Source: Gigaspora rosea
Lineage: Eukaryota; Glomeromycota; Glomeromycetes; Diversisporales; Gigasporaceae
Reading direction: 5' to 3'
Assembly: GCA_003550325.1 (NCBI GenBank)
Contig: QKWP01000830.1
Location: 122,808 to 186,807 of the forward strand
Length of the DNA: 64,000 nt
The notes beneath the pieces were generated by a model. It was not told the origin of the DNA. It saw nothing but the letters and a program-made list of their open reading frames with translations, and ran no database searches. Of the stretch, positions 34,371 to 44,940 are shown in pieces. Both the position numbers and the translations under genes were made by a program. Numbering within the stretch: position 1 is the first letter of the stretch; each line of letters begins with the position of its first letter.

Positions 34371-34638
34371 TAGGGTTCTGCAATTTGATTTGATCTTCAA
34401 ATATTTGAATCAAATATTTGATCAAATTCAAATTCAAATTTGACTATATTTAATTTGATCAAATTCAAATATGGTCAAATTTGATTTGATTTGACAAATA
34501 TTTGATTTTATTTGAAAATTAATATTAAAAATTCAAATTCAAATATTTGAATCAAATCAAATTCAAATCAGGGTCAATTTGATTTGATCAAATTCAAATT
34601 GATCCAATATTTGATTTGATTTGAATTTAGGAACCCTA
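34371..34638. mobile_element. hAT-type MITE of caaatttgatt words, copy 2
   Basis: Starts tagggttctgcaatttgatt and ends aggaacccta, so the ends are tagggttc inverted repeats that fit YARNG. The 8-bp repeat gtaatgat flanks it (34363-34370 and 34639-34646). Same family as 25376-25661, with an 18-bp net length difference. Inserted in the gag-like region. Confidence 0.9.
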
Positions 34639-35301
34639 GTAATGATGAAACAGTCACTAATAATAATAATGAGAAAAAGAAAGGTATAAAGAAACTTACT
34701 CAAGTAAAAGCTTGCAAATTATGAATAAGGAAAGTTAATAAAATTTCTGTAGAGAAAAAAAATATAAAGAAACCTACCAAGATAGAACCTGCTGAAAACT
34801 ATTAGGTATTGGTGGTTATTATTGAAATAAAATTAGAGTTAGTAAAAACAGAGCATATGCTATCAAAAATCTGCTAAGGCCAATAATAAAAAGATCAAAA
34901 TTTGATAAGAAAGATTTTGGTAAAGTTGAAGGGTTAAAAAGAGATTTATTTAGACTTGATGATAATAGTGTAGATAAAATAATAGTTGATGAAAGTAATA
35001 GTACTACTATTAAAGATAATAACAAAGCTATAGAAGATAATAACAAAGCTATAGAAGATAATAATTATATTATAATAATAAACTAATAATTAATTTCAAT
35101 AGTAATAAGAATTGTATAGCAAAAAAATATTTGAATTAAAATGCAAGAGCATTAGAACTTCTAGAGTTTAAAAGAAAAAAATTAGTATTAGAAAAGCAAA
35201 GATTAATTTATTTTGTAAACAAACAATATAAAGTAAACTCTGATAAAGCATTAGAGATATTTCTTATAAGATACTTGGATAGTATCTAAAAAATGCTAAA
35301 A

Positions 35302-35591
35302 GTGGGGGATGGCTAAAGCCAGGTACATTATGAGATTATCTGATTTTTCTGATTTTTCTGATTTTTAATTAGGGTTAGGGTCAGGATTAAGGTTGGGTTA
35401 GAGTTAGGTTAGGAGGTGGTTTTTATATAGTAAAATTGCATTTCTGACACTTTACTTAGTCAAACAAGACAGTTTGGATAGCAATTTTTATATATTTCGT
35501 GGGTTTGTCTTTGCCATCTCGCTTTGTTTTGTTGAATGGATCCAGGTTATATATCAGGTAATTTTGTGATGTACCTGGCTTTAGCCTACTC
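35302..35591. mobile_element. MITE with telomere-like interior
   Basis: Ends gtgggggatggctaaagcc, then aggtaca, pair with tgtacctggctttagcctac. ctaaaa flanks both sides (35296-35301 and 35592-35597), a possible 6-bp duplication. The interior has a gattttt/tctgattt run and a ttagggttaggg-like tract (35370-35410). Related interiors occur at 43750-43980, 44020-44165 and 50800-51080. Confidence 0.65.
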
Positions 35592-35759
35592 CTAAAAATA
35601 ATAACTCTAATAGACAATATTATCTTGAAAAATTTTTTTAGAATAGTAGAAATAGAGTTGAGAATCAGATAATGAAATTGAATTCAAGAGATACCAAAGG
35701 CAAAAACTCTGGTATGAATAGCCTGAAAGTTCTTGAAGCTGTAGATAAATTTGAAAGTA

Positions 35760-36618
35760 ATTGTCTCTCTCTAATCCAAACCTCTATATACTAAACTCTT
35801 GATAATCTAAACTAAAAACTTTTAGAACAAAATATTATATATACATTTCCTCTAGATATATCGAATTAATATAATAAATTGTCTATTCCAAATCTGAATT
35901 CAAATTAATCAGTATATGATTCTTTATTTAAATAAATTTATATAATTAATTAAACTAGTCTTCTGACCTGGGTCAGATATTTAACCCAGATAAGTTAGAT
36001 ATTAATCTGAGCTATAATCTGGGTCATATAATAGTAACCTGATAGATTAGATATTTAATTTAGGTCATGACTGGATCAGATAATAGTGGTCTAATAGGTA
36101 ATAAATGCAAAAATTAAAAAAAAAAAGTATAAACCAGTTTTTTTTTAAAGTTTTTTTTATATATTTTTACACAATATATAAGGTGAGTCAGTAAAAGAGT
36201 CAAATTTTTTCTAAGTAAAAGTTTTCTTGACTTTAAGCTTAAATATCTTAGCAACTATCTTAATAAATTTGATAATTTTTTTTTATTTCAATTCTATATA
36301 ATTTCAAGATTAAAATAAAAAACTTTTTAGCAAATTTGATTAAATAGTTGTTAAAATATTTTAATTTAAAAATTTAAAAAAATTTACTAAAAATGATTTG
36401 TCCCTTTTCTACTAACTCACCCCTATATATTATACTATATGGCTAATTATATATCAAAAAAGCTTATTAAATTTTTTTTTATTAGTTACTCTTTATATAC
36501 TAAATTTCTATTAGTATTTAGTTTAGAAAGAGAAATTTTATATTCTAGACTTTTTCTATATTTCTATATCAAACATAATCTTTTAAGAAAGTCTGTTTGG
36601 ATTAGAAAGAGGCAACTG
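35760..36618. mobile_element. Tigger/pogo-like element, copy A
   Basis: Left end attgtctctctctaatccaa and right end ttggattagaaagaggcaac-tg are inverted repeats flanked by TA, the mark of Tc1/mariner insertions. The interior shows gacctgggtcagatatttaa and titre words of gatagattagatatttaa, but no transposase frame. Copy B at 50086-58472 is collinear (tatatactgaactcttgata). A 72-codon frame at 36439-36657 runs across its right end and is spurious. Confidence 0.7.
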
Positions 36619-36993
36619 TATATAGCTAGAAGACAATTCCAAGGATCATTGGTATGAAATATGAATATAGGTGTTAAAAACAATAAAAGTAATGATATTA
36701 TATTAGTAGTAAAATGGATAATAATAAAAAGAATAAAGAAAGCAGTAATTTATCTAAATTAGATGAAGAAGTATTCTAAAATATAAAATAGGCTAAAAAT
36801 TGTGAAGTAGTAATATCCAAAGTTGGTGATATAAAAGAATGCATAGATTTTGTCAAGGCTATTTATACTAAAATAGTTAAATACCTATTTAGCCCCAGAA
36901 GAAGTATTTATCTAAAAATTCTATTTTGACTCTAAAGATATATCATATGAATAGGTAAAATAATAATAATAATAAATCATGTTTATATATGGG

Positions 36994-37311
36994 ATGTATA
37001 AAATAAGTAGAAGTGATTGTTAGCCCTGCTGATTTGAGCTTCTGTCAAATTTTAGATAATGAGATTGCTATATTCAAACTAGAGATTTGCTATTTTTGCT
37101 ATATTAGTCATTTTTGCTATATATAAAAGATCAGAAAGAACTGGTATAAATAATGTATAAAATAAGTAGAAGTGATTGTTAGCCCTGCTGATTTGAGCTT
37201 CTGTCAAATTTTAGATAATGAGATTGCTATATTCAAACTAGAGATTTGCTATTTTTGCTATATTAGTCATTTTTGCTATATATAAAAGATCAGAAAGAAC
37301 TGGTATAAATA
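36994..37311 (+). repeat. Exact 159-bp tandem duplication across the 3' LTR start
   Basis: 36994-37152 and 37153-37311 look identical. The unit begins 24 bp upstream of the LTR (atgtataaaataagtagaag) and includes the first 135 bp of it, so the LTR start tgttagccctgct occurs at 37018 and 37177. Recent duplication or assembly error. Confidence 0.85.
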
Positions 37312-37671
37312 ATAAATATAGAAGAACTGGTATAAATAATAAAGCCAAAGTTTTGGCAAAAATGCTATATCTTGTTATTAATAGATATTTTATTATAAAT
37401 ATAGGCAATATTTATTCTACTTTGTAGGCATGTTTGCTATGATTATTTATTACTATAAATAAAGAATGCTCTAATCGATTCTATAAATTACATCATACTA
37501 TACTCTCTTTTGAATTGCTAAATTACACTATAAACTTAAACTCTCTCACTTGTAAAATACTAAAAACTATAACAAACCATAGCATAGCCACATGTTTCTG
37601 TACTAACATGACTCTCTGTTAATAGTTGCTCTAGTAGCCTTTATTTCTGAGAGGTATTTTGAAGCTTAATA
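37018..37671 (+). repeat. 3' LTR of the non-autonomous element
   Basis: Begins tgttagccctgctgatttga and ends gaagcttaata, its terminal CA lost. It is longer than the left LTR by the 159-bp duplication. Confidence 0.7.
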
Positions 37672-38451
37672 CCAGACTCAGACTCAGACCAGACTTGGAC
37701 TCATACAATTAAATTTGTGTCTGCTGAACAAATAAAAAAAAAGTAAAAATTCAAAAAAAAATAGGTTAAAAAAAAAAAAAAACAAATTAAAAAAATTGAT
37801 TTAAAAAAACAACTTAAAAAAAAAACCTGTCAAGTTCTTAAATTACTTGATTAGCTCATATTAATTTGACCAATTATATTAAAGATATACATATAATAAA
37901 ACTAATAATTTTCTTTTATTACAGTTTATTGATTTTGGTAGGATTAGTTTGGTAGGTTATACTATATATTTAAACATATATGTCATAATAGCAATTAAAA
38001 TTTTAGTATAGTCAAATAAAAGTATTGATGCAGCATTTGTATTGCATTAATGCATTGTAATTTTACTGGGCCTACCAAAAAATTAATTGCAATTTACAAT
38101 ATAAATCTAACTAAATTCTAATCAATAGTGAAATAATTATAATGAATTGCAATTAAATTCTATAATACTACAATTAATTATTCAACAGGCCTAAATTATT
38201 AATCTAAGAATTTATTAAAGGTATTATTCTCAAGCAACTTACTCAATGAATTGGAAGCAAATTTTTAATCACCTTTTTCTTCAAAAATTTATTATTAATA
38301 AAGTTTGCTCAAGCATTACTTTACTTTTTTACATATCAGATATAATAAATAGTATGCACAAGCATTTAATTCTATAAATATTATTATTATTTGTAATGCT
38401 TGAGTATCACAATTAGTTTAAATACTTGAAACAGTCTAAATAAAGTGACTA
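37672..38451. other. Intergenic with an A-rich tract
   Basis: 37684-37715 has gactcagactcagaccagac words. 37730-37830 is an A-rich low-complexity run. Otherwise nothing recognised. Confidence 0.5.
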
Positions 38452-38626
38452 CAGTTAGACCTTCATAAATGCAACCTCTATAAATACAATACCTCTATAA
38501 ATACACAGTCTTGTTGTGTCCTTACTACATATGCACTTATAAATTTTTACTCTTCTAAATACAATATCTCTCTAAATGCACAATTTTTTGCTGTCTCTAT
38601 ACAATGTACTTACAGAAGGTTGACTG
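38452..38626. mobile_element. Tigger/pogo-like MITE
   Basis: Left cagttagaccttcataaatg and right cttacagaaggttgactg are imperfect inverted repeats. The interior repeats ctctataaatacaat about four times. TA is present on the left only. Confidence 0.55.
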
Positions 38627-38699
38627 CTCTTTTCCAGACCAGACTTTGTAATAATAAATTAAATATTTGCCAAATTGCATATAATTCATTATAAATTAT

Positions 38700-40060
38700 T
38701 TTTAATATAGATATTCGATATTTTGGAAACAACAGAAATTATAAATCAAAAGCAGTTGTTTCTAGCTTTTTCGCCTTTTATTTAATAGAGTTAAAATTTT
38801 TTTAGCAAGTTGTTGATTATTATAATAATTATTTCAAAATTGGACCAAATATACAAAGCTATGCATACATCAATTAATTTTGCATTATTATAATGTAAAA
38901 TATTTAATATTTACAATATAGGTACAAAATATCTGCAATTGTTATCAAGTTTGTTCAAATAAACTTGGTTCAATAATTTCAAAAATATCTTGACTTTTAG
39001 TTAGATTTTCTGCTGTTTGCCACTGAGTTTGGACTAGTAGTAGTTAGTAGTTTATTGCAAAAATCTAAAATTTTGTAAAAGGAATTGAAAAAATTTAAAA
39101 GTATTTCAAATTCTAATTAATATATTTTGATACCTTTAATATTGTTGACTTCATAAAAAACTGATTGCTACTAAATAATAACTGCTCTATCAAGTTTTTT
39201 CTAGTACTGCTATCCTATAATATTTATTGTAAGTTAATTTTTGTTGATCATATATCTTTGCAATAAAATATTTGGTACTTATACTCTTAAAATATATAGC
39301 TAATTGAATTGCTCAGTTTATAGTTGTTTTTAATTTAGTAGATTCTTTAAAAACTTTGCTAATGTATAAATTTATCTAATAAGCAAATCAAGGTAAAAAT
39401 ACTATACTTCTTTCAGAAAGCCTTAACCTTCATCTAATATTAAATCTAAAATAAAAAAAAATTAGATTTTGCTTGGCAGCATTTATATTTTGAAAAACAT
39501 GCACAATAGCAGATTAAATAACTTTGCTTAGCTTGCAAACATCTATTATCAAACTATCCTTGCTGCTGCATACAGTGCAGAACTATTTGTAACAACTGCT
39601 GAGACCTTTATTCTATATTTTTAACTTATTCATCATTGCTTTGGTTTTTTCAATTGCTTAAATATATGATTCTCTTTTTAGATTAATATTGATTGCTTTC
39701 CATATATATAGTTTGCTTTCTGAAGTAGTATTATTATACCTAATAATTGCTCATTCTTCATACTTATCTATTTGTCAAATAATAATGTAATGCCAATTTT
39801 ATCTTTACAGAGTTTATTGAATATTGTTTTATTTTGTTTAGAAATAGCTATATTTAAAATTGTTTATCAAGATCTATAGTCTGGAAGTTTGATTTGGGGA
39901 TTTAAAAATTGAAGTAATTCTTTTGCTTCAGAGTTGTTAACCCAGTTAAGAGCCTATCTACAAGATACTATTAACTTTAGCAAAAGAATTTCAAAGATTA
40001 CTCTATTTTGTTTTGATAATAGTCAAACTGCATAATCATCAAGTGGCCTATAAGAAGAAG
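38700..40060 (-). pseudogene. hAT-family transposase pseudogene
   Basis: Reading the minus strand from about 40060, the following hAT landmarks appear in order: FLNPQIKLPDYRS, CKDKIGITLLFD followed by ISMKNEQLLGIII (DUF659-like region), IKVSAVVTNSSALYAAARIV (39552-39612, the segment with the catalytic-region VTDSA..Y..AR in intact relatives), FAY.INLYISKVFKESTKL (matching FAHQ.NL..GDIFKES) and YNKYYRIAV followed by SSYYLVAISFL.SQQ (matching RWNSYY). The Asp of VTDSA is Asn here and two Trp positions are stops. At least ten stops and several frame changes occur. It is therefore dead and could not mobilise the hAT-type MITEs of this window, though relatives might. The part below 39050 is only tentatively included. 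Confidence 0.8.
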
Positions 40061-40382
40061 AGCATATAGCTTTATGCAAAGATTTTAAAGAATTGTTATA
40101 TAACAAACTAGATGAAGCTACAAAAAAATTTTACATGTTACTTTTATACTATAGTATGAAATAAATAAAAAATATTATAAAATTTTATTTATTAAGTTAT
40201 TATTAGAAAGTACAAAAATTTCTGCTCTTTTTTCTGCTATTGTTTTTTAACAAAATGTATACAATTTTTTAGATGATGAACTATTTTATCTATCTTGTTA
40301 GAAAAACTTTATTTTTTGCCATCTTTTTTGCCCAATCTTCAATACATGCTTTACAATATACCTTATTATTACTTTTACTATA

Positions 40383-40584
40383 CAGTCGCCTCTCTCTAAT
40401 CCGAACCTCTCTAAACCAAATACTATTAAACTCTCTCTAAACTGAACAAATCTTCTAGAACATTTGTAAATTTTATTATAAAGTTTGGATAAGCCATATA
40501 TAACTTTTGAAAACTGAACTTTTTCAAATTTTTACATAGTAAAAAAAAGCAGTCCCAGCAGTTCAGATTAAAAAGAGTTAATTG
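40383..40584. mobile_element. Tigger/pogo-like MITE
   Basis: Left cagtcgcctctctctaatcc and right gattaaaaagagttaattg are imperfect inverted repeats with TA on both sides. Same family of ends as 35760 and 50086. Confidence 0.65.
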
Positions 40585-40789
40585 TATTTTCCTTAGTTTT
40601 AATAATATGTTGGGTTAACAATATTAATAACAGTATAGTTGAAATATGATGTGATGTGTTGGCTCTTTAGGTAGAAATAATAAAATTTTGCATTATATAT
40701 AAAATATAAGAAAGAAGCAATATCTTCTTCAAACTTTAAACATTTTATAAATTCTGGTTTTTAAAATTATTCTATTAAAGCTATTCATA

Positions 40790-41345
40790 TCTGCAAATTT
40801 TTTGACAATAAATAATGCCTTATTCTCATTTTTTCAATACTATTTCCATATTCATAACAATAGCAAACCAAAATATTCTATTGGAACATTCACATTAACT
40901 CTTAATATGTATACTTCTCTTTAAGCTTAAATATCTTCTAAATTTAGGTATTATAACAATAACAAACTTGATATATTTTATTAAAGTCATTTATATCTAT
41001 AGTTTTTTTTACAATAAATGAATATTTTATTCACATTCTTTTTAACATCAATTCCATAGTTGTAATAATAATAATAGCAAAATATTCTATTCAGATTTTT
41101 ATGTCTAACTTTTTTAATATTGCATATTACTCTTCAACTTTAAATATTTAATAAATTTAGATATTCTAACAATAACTAGATATGTTCATGTCTACAGATT
41201 TTTTTTATATTCAATAAATGTTTTATCTTTATCTTTTCAATACTAAACATATTTATAATAATAACCATGCCAAATATTTTATCTGAATTATTCATACCTA
41301 GCTTTTTTAATATGCATATTCTTTTTTATAAGCTTAGAGAAGTGA
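40790..41345 (+). repeat. Three diverged tandem copies, about 190 bp
   Basis: Each copy has an acaataaatg.ttattc block, a tttcaatactatttccata-like block, aatattctattc.ga, a run like cttttttaatatgcatatt and a ttaagcttaaatatct-like end. Confidence 0.6.
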
Positions 41346-41488
41346 CAGTAATCACCAGATTTTTTTACTTAGTAGCCTACCCCTCCCCCCTACTTGACTC
41401 TAAAAATTAGCCAATCAAATTATATAAAAATTTATATATATAAAAATTTATATATATATATAAATTTATATAATATAATCTTTAAATA
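41346..41488. other. Flank with (TA)n and aaattt runs
   Basis: gcctacccctccccc followed by repeated atataaaaatttatatat words. Left shoulder of the super-palindrome. Confidence 0.5.
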
Positions 41489-41780
41489 TTAATAACTTTT
41501 TATCTACTAATCGAATTTAGATGATTTAACTACCAAAATGATCCTCTCAATAAGACAATTCTAATGAATCCAAAATCATCCGAATATGATCACGGGATCC
41601 AGAGATCGTTAGAGGTTTGTGTTATATTTACTATATAGTAAATATAACACAAACCTCTAACGATCTCTGTATCACGTGATCAGATTCGGATGATTTTGGA
41701 TTTATTAGAATCGTCTTATCGAGTGGATCATTTTGGTAGTTAAATCATCTAAATCAGATCAGTAGATCAAAAGTTATCAA
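41489..41780. mobile_element. Foldback palindrome P1
   Basis: Ends attaataact and agttatcaat. Inner blocks gatgatttaactaccaaaat, gatcctctcaataagac and gagatcgttagaggtttgtg pair with their complements to the right. No loop beyond the central palindrome. Confidence 0.8.
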
Positions 41781-41799
41781 TGGTTAATGATTATATTAT

Positions 41800-42010
41800 T
41801 ATTAGATATTATAGTATATATTTTTAAACTACACCCTAATGGCATGTAAAATAATTTTTTCAGCCAATTAAAATGAAATGTAGTAACCTGACACCCTCCT
41901 CTCTAATGGGAGGGAGGTGTCAGGCTACTACATTTCATTTTAATTGGATGAAAAATTATGTTACACGCCATTAGGGGTGTAGTTTAAAAAAATATATACT
42001 GTAATATAAT
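41800..42010. mobile_element. Foldback palindrome P2
   Basis: Arms include aaactacaccctaatggc, aattaaaatgaaatgtagta and cctgacaccctcc, each matched by the complement on the right. Ends fade into AT-rich tatatatttttaaac. Confidence 0.75.
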
Positions 42011-42040
42011 ATCATATCTAAAAATAATATAATCTTGAAC

Positions 42041-42318
42041 ATTAATAACTTTTGATCTACTGATCCGATTTAGATAACTACCAAAATGATCCTCTCGATG
42101 AGACAATTCTAATGAATCCAAATTAATCACGTGATCCAAAGATCGTTAGAGGTTTGTGTTATATTTACTATATAGTAAATATAACACAAACCTCTAACGA
42201 TCTCTGGATCCCATGATCAGATTCGGTTGATTTTGGATTCATTAGAATCGTCTCATCGAGAGGATCATTTTAGTAGTTAAATCATCTAAATTGGATCAGT
42301 AGATCAAAAGTTATTAAT
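42041..42318. mobile_element. Foldback palindrome P3
   Basis: Second copy of P1, with the same central tttactatatagtaaa and flanking gatcgttagaggtttgtgtt. The left arm lacks a few bases (gatttagataactacc) compared with P1. Confidence 0.8.
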
Positions 42319-42471
42319 ATTTAAAGTCTATGTCAGCCAATCAAACGAATTATTTCCTATGAGAAAAATTGATCCTTGATTTGACCGATCAGAGTTTTTG
42401 TCAACCGGTTTATCAAAACAAATCCAAGTCTAATTAAAACAAAACTCGCGTTTAAGTTAGGTTAGCGGTGT

Positions 42472-42753
42472 TCAAAAAATTTTGCATTTCATGTAGCCTG
42501 AGCTTTCTGACCCAATAATTTGCTCGAAATCACCAAAATTAACAAATTTTACCAATAAAACTGCTAACCAACGTATTAAATAAAATTGCTCAGATTGTAA
42601 TTTTGCTACAATATTTGTTGGCAGTATTAAGCTAGTATTAATGCTTTGCAGATTCGATCTAAGGTCTGAAACTGAATCGTCAGATTGGCTCGGTGTAACA
42701 CAAAATTCAAAATTTTTTGGAATATAAAAATTTATTTGAACAAATTTGGACAT
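42472..42753 (-). CDS. Small hypothetical protein
   Basis: An ATG-started frame of 93 residues. Composition is balanced for an AT-rich genome (it includes TPSQSDDSVSDLRSNLQSIN and a hydrophobic LIRWLAVLLVKFV segment at about residues 58-70), unlike the Asn/Tyr/Ile-only chance frames nearby. No known domain, signal peptide or splice sites recognised. It may be a single surviving exon or a chance frame. Confidence 0.3.
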   Translation of the reverse strand: MSKFVQINFYIPKNFEFCVTPSQSDDSVSDLRSNLQSINTSLILPTNIVAKLQSEQFYLIRWLAVLLVKFVNFGDFEQIIGSESSGYMKCKIF

Positions 42754-42858
42754 ATAAATTTATATGCCTATGTCCATGTCCAAATGAAATTTTTATTGGA
42801 CATAGTCAAAATGCAAACACTGAATATCCTAACTTACCACATTTAAGTACGAATTTTA

Positions 42859-43091
42859 CAGAAGGGTTCCAAAAATTCTAGGTTCGATGCGTCGGATCTA
42901 GGTTGGCGTTTAGTCCAAGTTGTTAGCAGGTTCTATAGCAAAATTATCAGCTGGGCATTTTTACTTAATGAATGAATGTGATTTATTAGTAAATTTTTTA
43001 TAATCTTAGGGCAAAATTGATCATTCTGATCCAGCTGACCATGATTCCGATACACTCCGAAATATCTGACTGGAATTTTGGGAACCCCCTG
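42859..43091. mobile_element. Tc1/mariner-like MITE, empty copy
   Basis: Ends cagaagggttccaaaaattc and gaattttgggaaccccctg are inverted repeats, flanked by TA. 233 bp. Adjacent to a second copy at 43185. Confidence 0.75.
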
Positions 43092-43184
43092 TATGAGTTG
43101 TTTATGTATAGCTTTTCCATTACTGGTTTTGTGCGATGCGTCGTGCAACTACATACCTAATTTGGGGCATTTAAAGGAATTTTA

Positions 43185-43685
43185 CTGGAGGGTCCCAAAA
43201 TTACGGGTAGGATGCGTCAGATCTAGGTCAGCGTTTTCCCAAGTTGTTAGCAGGTTCTATAACAAAATTATAGCAGTGCATTTTTTACTTAATGAATGGA
43301 TATGATTTCATTAGTAAATTTTTTTATAGGTGCAATCATTTTACCAACAATCACTTTATAGTCACACCATTTCACCGACAAATTATTCACCGACAAGTTC
43401 ATTTTACCAACAGTTTATTTCACTGACAAAGTAATTCTGGTCGTTGTCGTTAGGGTCAGAGTAGAATTAGGGTTAAAGTTAGTGTGCTTTATAGATAAAA
43501 ACTTGTCGGGGAAATGAGCTTCGGTGCAATGAACTGTCAGTAAAATGAACTTGTCGGTGAATAATTTGTCGGTGAAATGGGTGAGTAATGGGTGTCTATG
43601 AAATCTTGGGGCAAAATTGATCAATTCCGATCCAGCCGACCATGATTCCGATGTATTCCGACCCGGAATTTTGGGGACCCTCCTG
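43185..43685. mobile_element. Tc1/mariner-like MITE, copy carrying an insertion
   Basis: Ends ctggagggtcccaaaatta and gaattttggggaccctcctg, flanked by TA. Collinear with 42859-43091 except for a 270-bp insert; removing the insert gives about 230 bp, the size of the other copy. Confidence 0.75.
43329..43601. mobile_element. Foldback MITE built of ttcaccgacaa words
   Basis: Left part has cattttaccaacaatcac, catttcaccgacaaattatt and caccgacaagttcatttta; the right part has the complements ttgtcggtgaaat and aacttgtcggtgaataattt. It interrupts the MITE at 43185, and the empty site is seen in the first copy (aattttttataatcttaggg at about 42992). The centre has ttagggtcagag and attagggttaa. Confidence 0.7.
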
Positions 43686-44165
43686 TATGAGTTGTGTAAC
43701 TAAAGCCATGTACCCACGTGACATATTTGTGTAAATCAACCAACCCGGAGTCGTGAAATTTTATTTACACGAATCAGCCCGAAAAGACAAAAAAACAAAA
43801 AAAACTCAAGAACATAAAAACGGAAGTCCAAACCTGTCTTGGGCCATTAATAAAGAATGCTGGGAAGGCTATATTACTTATATGTTTGTCCTAACCCTAA
43901 CTCCAACCCTAATGCTAAACAGACTCTAACCCTAATTTTAACTAAAATTTCGCTTTAGCCATCCCCTAATTTGGAGAAATAAATCGGATGAAGTTTTGAT
44001 GATCGACGGATGATCGACGAAATCGACTAACCCAGAACGATGCAAACAAGCAAAGAGAGAAAATGTGCAAATTACAAGAAACTGTAGTCTAAACCTACTT
44101 CGTTGCATTATAAAAAACGTGTGGGTAATTTTACATTAGAAAGAATAACACTAACCCTAATATTT
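43686..44165. repeat. Two diverged copies of a telomere-word repeat
   Basis: 43750-43930 and 44020-44165 share caagaa..t, agtc.aaacct, cattataaaa and ctaaccctaa. 43893-43935 contains several ctaaccctaa and caaccctaatgc words, like a degenerate telomeric repeat read on the C strand. gctttagccatcccctaat (43953-43971) matches one end of the MITE at 35302. Confidence 0.55.
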
Positions 44166-44271
44166 AAATAAACAAAATTCACTCCGTTTTAACTGACCGA
44201 TTCAACACAGGATAAACGTGGATATCCCTGTATTGCTTTGAATAATTTGGCCATCTTCTTCCATGCCGAAG

Positions 44272-44483
44272 GTAAGGCCAGACCAATTTAATTTGGTGGT
44301 TTACATTACATCCTTCTCGCAAAAGGGGAGCTCGAGGGATTTTATTGTAATAATTTTTTCCGAAATGATATGCAATATTATAAAAGTTTTCCGAAATTTT
44401 CAGCATATATAGTGAGGGAAAAATGGGGGAAGGCAGAAGAGAGGGGGTAATGTAAACCACCGAATTAAATTGGTCTGGCCTAA
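44272..44483. mobile_element. MITE with 37-bp terminal inverted repeats
   Basis: Left taaggccagaccaatttaat, then ttggtggtttacattac, is matched by gtaatgtaaaccaccgaatt, then aaattggtctggcctaa on the right, with one mismatch. TA or TAA at both borders fits a Tc1/mariner-like insertion. A 93-codon frame through it is spurious. Confidence 0.8.
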
Positions 44484-44940
44484 CTATCTCTTACTTTCTA
44501 CAACTATGTTAACTTCGAACATTTCACTAATATATAAAATCCAATTTCTGCCGCCAAAATCTCGTCTAAAAATGTAGCAGTGTTGTACATGGATAGTAGT
44601 GACAAAGTTGTGACAAGATTAGGATAAACTGAAGTTTTAAAAATGTCAAGAGCCCATAATTTTATTAAGACAACCTCCTTTAAGTTCTTAAATAAAATTT
44701 AATTTTGCATATTATTTTTCATAAAATTTTCTTATATTGTTTATTATTTTTTAATATAACTTTATTAATTAAAAAATTGGAATATTGATGGTACGTTCTG
44801 GGACAGGAAGGGTGGAACTAGACAAAAGTCCAAGGAAGTCAAGTGTACAACGCACCTTTACATTACATATGTACCTGCAAGATATAAGTTTGTATGTAAC
44901 ACACAGAAATTACAAAGTTTTGGGGATAATCATTTAATTA
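44484..44940. other. Intergenic, nothing recognised
   Basis: AT-rich spacer before the promoter region of the zinc-cluster gene. Confidence 0.5.

Larger units (their letters stand above)
33040..36900 (+). pseudogene. Decayed Lys/Glu-rich gag-like region of the LTR element
   Basis: Open stretches with stops and frame changes, for instance 33597-33821 (74 codons, contains EWNLRPTVTEVLNTYYYLN), the continuation FDNAKFGFNKEQKNVLKVLI, 35128-35290 (ALELLEFKRKKLVLEKQRLI) and 36806-36860 (VVISKVGDIKECIDFVKAIY). The order suggests one long ancestral charged protein interrupted by later insertions. It matches no known domain that I can name; a Gag-like role is inferred only from its position between LTRs. 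Confidence 0.5.
32172..37671 (+). mobile_element. LTR retrotransposon without visible pol (non-autonomous)
   Basis: Two related LTRs enclose a 4.4-kb interior. The 5' LTR begins tgttag and ends ttaaca, the usual TG..CA form. The first interior bases attggtggtaattatgagat recall the attggtatcagagc initiator-methionine priming site of Ty1/copia elements, so that group is a guess. The interior has Lys/Glu-rich frames but no Y.DD reverse-transcriptase motif, no integrase and no protease. Three DNA elements are nested inside (34371, 35302, 35760). No clean 5-bp target duplication is left. The flanks on both sides have ggactcagactcag-like words. Confidence 0.75.
41489..42318. repeat. Palindrome of palindromes, 830 bp
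   Basis: Three hairpins in a row: P1 41489-41780, P2 about 41800-42010, P3 42041-42318. P1 and P3 are copies of one palindrome, each centred on tttactatatagtaaa (centres at 41634/41635 and 42171/42172). P2 is a different palindrome around cctctctaatgggagg (centre about 41905). Because P1 and P3 are self-complementary copies on either side of P2, the whole block can also fold as one giant hairpin. Arms of P1 are about 146 bp with few mismatches. Probably one foldback transposon inserted into another, or an inverted duplication. Confidence 0.85.

Noticed and set aside
44179..44460. 93-codon minus-strand frame
   Set aside because: Runs through both inverted repeats of a MITE.
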